Source of the DNA: Amphibalanus amphitrite
Taxonomy: Eukaryota; Arthropoda; Thecostraca; Balanomorpha; Balanidae
Direction of reading: 5' to 3'
Assembly (NCBI RefSeq): GCF_019059575.1
Contig: NW_024881846.1
Coordinates: 558,001-622,000 of the forward strand
DNA: 64,000 nucleotides
The position numbers and the translations under genes are program-made. The notes under the pieces are model-generated. The model saw only the letters and a program-made list of their open reading frames with translations, was not told the DNA's origin and made no database searches. Shown in pieces: positions 59,397-64,000 of the stretch; the stretch's first letter is position 1; every line of letters starts with the position of its first letter.

Positions 59397-59929
59397 GCCG
59401 TTTGACATCGGCTCGGGTCGCCGGGTCAGGGTGGAGCGCTTTGTAGACCAGCTGTCGCGTCAGACCAGCGCGGGGGAGGGGCTCGTCTCGGTGGTTGGCG
59501 TGGGCTGGCGAGTGATGTGGGGCGTGTTGGTGGACCATGGGGGCTGGGCGGGTGTGTGTGGTCACTTGCTGCATTGCACATTTTGCGTCGCTTAACAATT
59601 GCATTCCTGTTTTTGCTAAGCACAATGCACGGAAGACCAAGCGAATATAATTTACTTGTGCATTGTGCAAAACGTGATTTGGCACGGTATCGAGGCAACC
59701 ATAGGTCTTGTGCCACATATATGCATTTTAGGCAATACGCTTATGAAAATGGTAGATTGATCGGATTGATCCTTGATGTTAATTCGTATGCTAAATGTCG
59801 ACATGTATTAAATGAACGAATGAATGAATGAATCAATCAATCGACAATCGACATGTAAATATAAGACCGTATAAATGGCTCGCAACCACTAAAATCAAAC
59901 CAGATCCTAACTCGGAAAAGTAGCCGGAC

Positions 59930-60007
59930 CCCGATGAGGCTCGAACCGGGACTCCACGTGGAAAGTTTTGCCAACGATCCATCATCATTCCACCAAGCTA
60001 GAGCGAC
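59930..60007 (-). repeat. tRNA-like segment (SINE head)
   Basis: Minus strand: box A TAGCTTGGTGG (59990-60000) and box B GGTTCGAGCCT (59937-59947). A full tRNA cloverleaf is not convincing; more likely a tRNA-derived repeat. Confidence 0.45.
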
Positions 60008-60105
60008 CGGCACCCGAAACCACATAAAAACATTCATTGACATTGCTGCCGACCTCCCGGCCCCGCCGCCCGCCCGGCCAGACTTTGCCCCGGTCGTGGC
60101 CACCA

Positions 60106-60182
60106 TCCGGTGTAGCTCAGCGTAGGAGTGCTAGACTGTCAAACTGACCGGTTGTGAGAGGCCCGGTTCAAGACGCTTCGCG
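60106..60182 (+). repeat. tRNA-Asp-like segment (SINE head)
   Basis: Box A TGTAGCTCAGCG (60111-60122), an anticodon-arm-like GACTGTCAAACTGACC with GTC (60134-60149), and box B GGTTCAAGACG (60165-60175). The acceptor stem does not pair well, so a tRNA-derived SINE or pseudogene. Confidence 0.5.
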
Positions 60183-60618
60183 TGCTGGATGTTTATTTCT
60201 GTGTCCGAGGCTATGCGATTAGTCCACTTTTCAGAAAGATTATTTGTTGACAGGTCTGTTTTCTTTCTTTGCTGCAATTCATGAGAAGACCGTATGGACC
60301 GTTACCTGTCCTTCCGCACCCCACTTGGGAGATGGGTGTTTGAACCCCCCTGGGTTTTGTGAATATCTCTAAAGCGAATTTTTGGAGGGTGGATTACGAT
60401 CGGTTCTATGCGACAAGTGACCACACACACCTAGCCCCAGGTCCGCTCACTCCCTCCCCACATCACCCCCGCCCCACACCACACTCCAGCCCGCCTCATC
60501 CACCGAGCCGAGCCAAATAGACAGGCCTGACCTTTACCCTCCCCCCTCCCCCCAGCCGGTGTAACGCAGCGTCCGGTCAAATCGCTCTACCAGGCGACCC
60601 GAGCCGGTGTCATACAGT

Positions 60619-60752
60619 GTGGGTAGGCTGTGCCGCTTCACTCTCAGGTCATGCGGCACAGCCTACCGGTACCAGGCGGCTGCTGCCAATGCTGAGCCAT
60701 AGGAACCCGGTGGATAAAGAGTAGGGGACCATCAACCTGTACACGACTGTAC
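60619..60752 (-). repeat. Inverted-repeat arm, right
   Basis: Inverse of 59263-59396. Here the nested hairpin is perfect: GTAGGCTGTGCCGC (60623-60636) with GCGGCACAGCCTAC (60653-60666), loop 16 nt. The pair bounds a 1.5-kb segment that holds two tRNA-like heads; I found no target duplication. Confidence 0.9.
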
Positions 60753-63700
60753 TATGGGGAGACGGGAGGACGTGAAGCAGTGAAGCAGGCTGGGACAGAT
60801 ATGGTAAGGTGCTGTGTGGGGTGGTGAGAGCGATATGGTTTGCCATGGGGTGGTGTGGGGCGGTGAAGGTGGCGGACATACATACAATCTACTGATGAAT
60901 TATGGAGAAGATTAATTAGTGGTTACAGACGCAAGAGATCAAGAACTGCTTCGCTGCAAGTGAAAGCGACATTTGAAACATTACCCAGCGCAGTGGTTTG
61001 GAACTGCAGTGTGTGAAACTTGCATCATCTTTTAAAAATAGAAGGCAAATTATTCTTTGATAGTGCAAGTAGTCCGAAGAAATCACATTTCCTATGCAGG
61101 TTATCCACCGCCAAATAGATTTAAAGTACTGTTTTTGTGTCAATTTCTGAGACCAATCAGCTTTATTGCCACATGGCGCAGTTGTGGTTAGCGACAGCCA
61201 CGACACTTCAACTATACCTCTCGAGCAGCGGCGGCGGCTGACGCCACAGCTCACAGCACCGGCACAGCGGCCACCGCTGCCGCCATGGCACAATGATGGA
61301 CGATATCGGACACGCCTTCGAGCAACCGCACTACGGTCGCATTAGGCCCGGATTCTTATTAATAAACGCCCCTAATGACGGTTATTGATAGCGGCCGGCG
61401 GGCTCATTTTGATGTGTTAATAGAGCACGGTGCGCGCCTCTTACCTGACCGGCGGTCCCTGTAATTAACCCCGGCGGTGGCGGCGCCGTATTAGAGGGCG
61501 GCGCCGGCTGAGGTGGTCGGCGGTGTTCTCTCTGCAGTGATATCAGAGCTCCCTGCAGCCGGCCGGCGGCGCTACGACACAGCCGAGAGTGGGGCAGACA
61601 GGCCGGCCCACCTCCGCTCAGGTAAAAAGTGCCGCCGGACCCGGCTGGCCGAGCTCCGGTCCCGGGTATCCCGGCCGCAGCTCTGCCAGCCGGCACCAGA
61701 CGCGCGGCCGGAACACCCGTGTGTTAGTCCGACTGAGGGGAGCGGGGCGGCTGAGACATTAGCGATCGCAGCTGACCGAGATCGCATTAAAAGCGTCTAA
61801 CGTCTTCAGCGTGATAGTCGGCCGTTTTTATCGCCCAGCGGATTGGCTATGATCGCAGAATGAAACGGTGCGCTGACGATGAGATGTGTTCGAATTTGTC
61901 CGGCCAGTCATCTCATCAACCGGAATCGCCGTATAATGCGCCTAATGGCCGATAGGCATAATTGCATCGGCGTGGCGTCCTCATTGGCGCGGCTCTGGGC
62001 GCGGGCAAGCCTTTCCGACAGGTGGCGGCAGGCCGTTCCGGGAAGGGAGGGCCATGGAAGACCAGCCTCGCTCAGCAGCGCCGTGCGAAATGTAATGCAA
62101 GCTTAACGGTGAGTATGACCCTCGTTTGTGAGCATTTTGCAACCCATACCTATAATCACTGAGGGTCGGTTTCACACATGCTCGCCCTAATGACAGAGCG
62201 GTGCGGCTCGTTACCGGGCTTTTGGCAACATACTTAGCGCGACCCGGACTGCTGTTTAACCAGCTTGATTACAAGGTGTTCGGGTTGACAGGCTCTGCAG
62301 ATCATACCGCTTTCACCGCACGCCAGTTGCTGATGAAAAGCTGCCTCGAGCGGCGTGCAATTCGTGCCTATTTTATATCAGACGTGTGCCGGCTGCCACG
62401 TCAACTGTCTCCTCTCCCAATAAGAATAAAGGAACGTCCAGCAAATAAATGGACGACCGTTTCCACATCGTTTCTCGTAATGTCACGACACTGTATCGGT
62501 CATCACGGCAGCCCTGCGAACCGGGTATGTGTCGGGTAGGTCCGGCGGTCACGGTGATAGGCGTGATACAAACTCCGGCCACGCCGGCCGTTCGACTGCG
62601 GCCCGGCTATAAAACACGCTCCTGCGCAAATCATTGCAAGCCATACAGTTAGCGTTCGGTCGTCAAGCGCTACAGTATCGGCATTTTATAACTTTCTTAG
62701 GTGGTTTTTACTACAACGGAGACCGCAAGTGCGAAATGTACAGTAAACATAAGTATATGACTCATTAAGTCATTAGCACGCAGTAACACCGGGCCGTAAC
62801 TTGTACTGTAATAACCCATTAAACATGAAGTGAGATGGCGGCCATGGGATGGCGGAACGTTTCTGGGGCGGTTAGCGCCAGTCTTTTGAAAATGTCACAC
62901 CTGCGCAAATTGTTCTGTGACCTGACAGGAACGCGTGGCGTGTTCGGGTCAATGATCGTGAGCATTTGTCACATAAGGCACGCCTGGTCAAGACAGAGTA
63001 ATAAAACTAAGTGGCTGCGGCACCTTTTGCAGCGACATGCTCGCTACAAACGGTGGGAAACGGGTGCACGCATGACAGCCATGGTTTCCGGCTGAGTTAT
63101 GAATCCGACCTCGCCAGGTTACCGGCCTAACTCGGCCGGCCACTACATTCACTCCTTCCCCACAATACCGCAGTCGAATCGACCTCTGATCACCCCTATA
63201 TACTTTATCACTGCCCCATTCGCAGCGACCCCGCTGCTTTCGCGTTACGACCCAAAATCACGCCCCAGTGCCCGACAAAACCCAGCTCCCCACTCCCCAG
63301 CCCCTTCCAGCATGTCCGGTGCCCTTCCAGCATGTTCGCGGCGCCCTTACAGCACTCCCCGGCGCCCCTACTGCACGTCCCGGCGCCCCTGACCGGCCAC
63401 GGAACACACGAGCAGCCTCAGTCGGAACTGGTCCGAATGTGCTCGCCTCACGCCACGCCGGCGGCGCGCTGGAACTGGCCGCCGCCGCCGGCCCGTCTGC
63501 GGTCGACCGGCCACATTAGGTCTCGACTGCGCCGCGTTAGCCGACCGCTAGTGACGGAGGCGGAGCCGACTGCACCGGGCCGCGCCGGTCTTAATTACTC
63601 ATAATTCGCCTAATGTCTCAATTTTCGCGCGCTGGCCGCCTTTACAACTCGGCGCGATGCAGTTGTGGCGCGCTGCAACGCGGCACAACGATTTATCCGC

Positions 63701-64000
63701 GTATTCATATTAGAACACGGCACTTTTCCAATTAGGTGCCGGAGTGTGGCATGACCGACGCCAATGATCGAGCGGTAATGAAGGAGCGGCGCCGTCTAAA
63801 CTGACTAAATTATAGTCTAAATTATTGGCTACGTGCGAATCGGGACGCGGCGGTGCTTGTTATCTTACTGCACATCTCAATTACGTGGGCATGCGGGAAT
63901 AACTCAATCTGCACAACGAGAGCATAATTTGCCAACTAATAAAGGTAACGAGCGGCAACTTTAATGCAGCAGGTGGAGGTGCCGGCTGCCACATCGGACG
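60753..64000. other. Unique GC-rich DNA with one candidate exon
   Basis: Apart from 61538-61621 no exon is supported. GC-rich blocks at 61430-61760, 62000-62090 and 63230-63600 alternate with A/T-rich DNA. Possible intron or regulatory DNA. Confidence 0.3.
61538..61621 (+). CDS. Candidate second coding exon, unknown protein
   Basis: Acceptor GTTCTCTCTGCAG before 61538 and donor CGCTCAG|GTAAAA after 61621. 84 bases, phase 1 in and out, open only when joined to the phase-1 end of 56619-56661. It would code VISELPAAGRRRYDTAESG and onward, Arg/Ala-rich. No family recognised; the next exon would lie outside or is unseen. Confidence 0.38.

Noticed and set aside
62022-62105. Possible third exon between a CCGACAG and an AACGGTGAGT
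   Set aside because: The acceptor has a poor pyrimidine tract and the frame fixed by the preceding candidate exon meets a stop.

Overview
The window is animal nuclear DNA, most likely from an arthropod and probably a crustacean. The evidence is spliced genes with ordinary GT-AG introns, an arthropod-type ionotropic receptor (IR), a brambleberry-family gene, and many eukaryotic transposons, minisatellites and GC-rich unique DNA. A barnacle would fit, but I cannot prove the species from sequence. No prokaryotic operons, rRNA genes or CRISPR arrays are visible.

Layout. At 1-2014 (+) lies the 3' part of an IR gene, open at the left window edge. It is followed by a tRNA-headed SINE, a TTAA-flanked element and a foldback element. 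At 5193-16347 (-) lies a complete nine-exon gene for a brambleberry/Kar5/GEX1-like nuclear-envelope fusion protein (580 codons). All nine exons join in compatible phases. Its fifth intron holds a very young Ty3/gypsy LTR retrotransposon (7648-12359, +) with 263-bp LTRs differing at one base, a perfect 5-bp target duplication, and one in-frame TGA in its gag-pol frame. From 17.7 to 27.6 kb is a transposon block: three non-autonomous hAT-like elements with 8-bp target duplications and tandem-repeat bodies, two of them interrupted by TTAA elements, plus further TTAA elements, a small MITE and a near-perfect 94-bp-arm hairpin. From 27.6 to 64 kb there is almost no recognisable protein coding. It holds microsatellites and minisatellites, a 3' fragment of a non-LTR retrotransposon with an intact 531-codon frame (35041-36636), more TTAA elements, a decayed mariner, MITEs, an inverted-repeat pair with tRNA-like segments, and much unique GC-rich DNA that could be introns or regulatory DNA of a large gene. 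Two well-spliced, phase-compatible candidate exons (56619-56661 and 61538-61621, +) hint at such a gene.

The most unusual feature is a superfamily of about eight roughly 1.2-kb TTAA-flanked elements. Their bodies are dense in AGGTCA/TGACCT nuclear-receptor half-sites. Their ends are built from a short word present once at one end and twice at the other. The word and the adjoining small palindrome differ between elements but agree within an element, so the two ends appear to change together.
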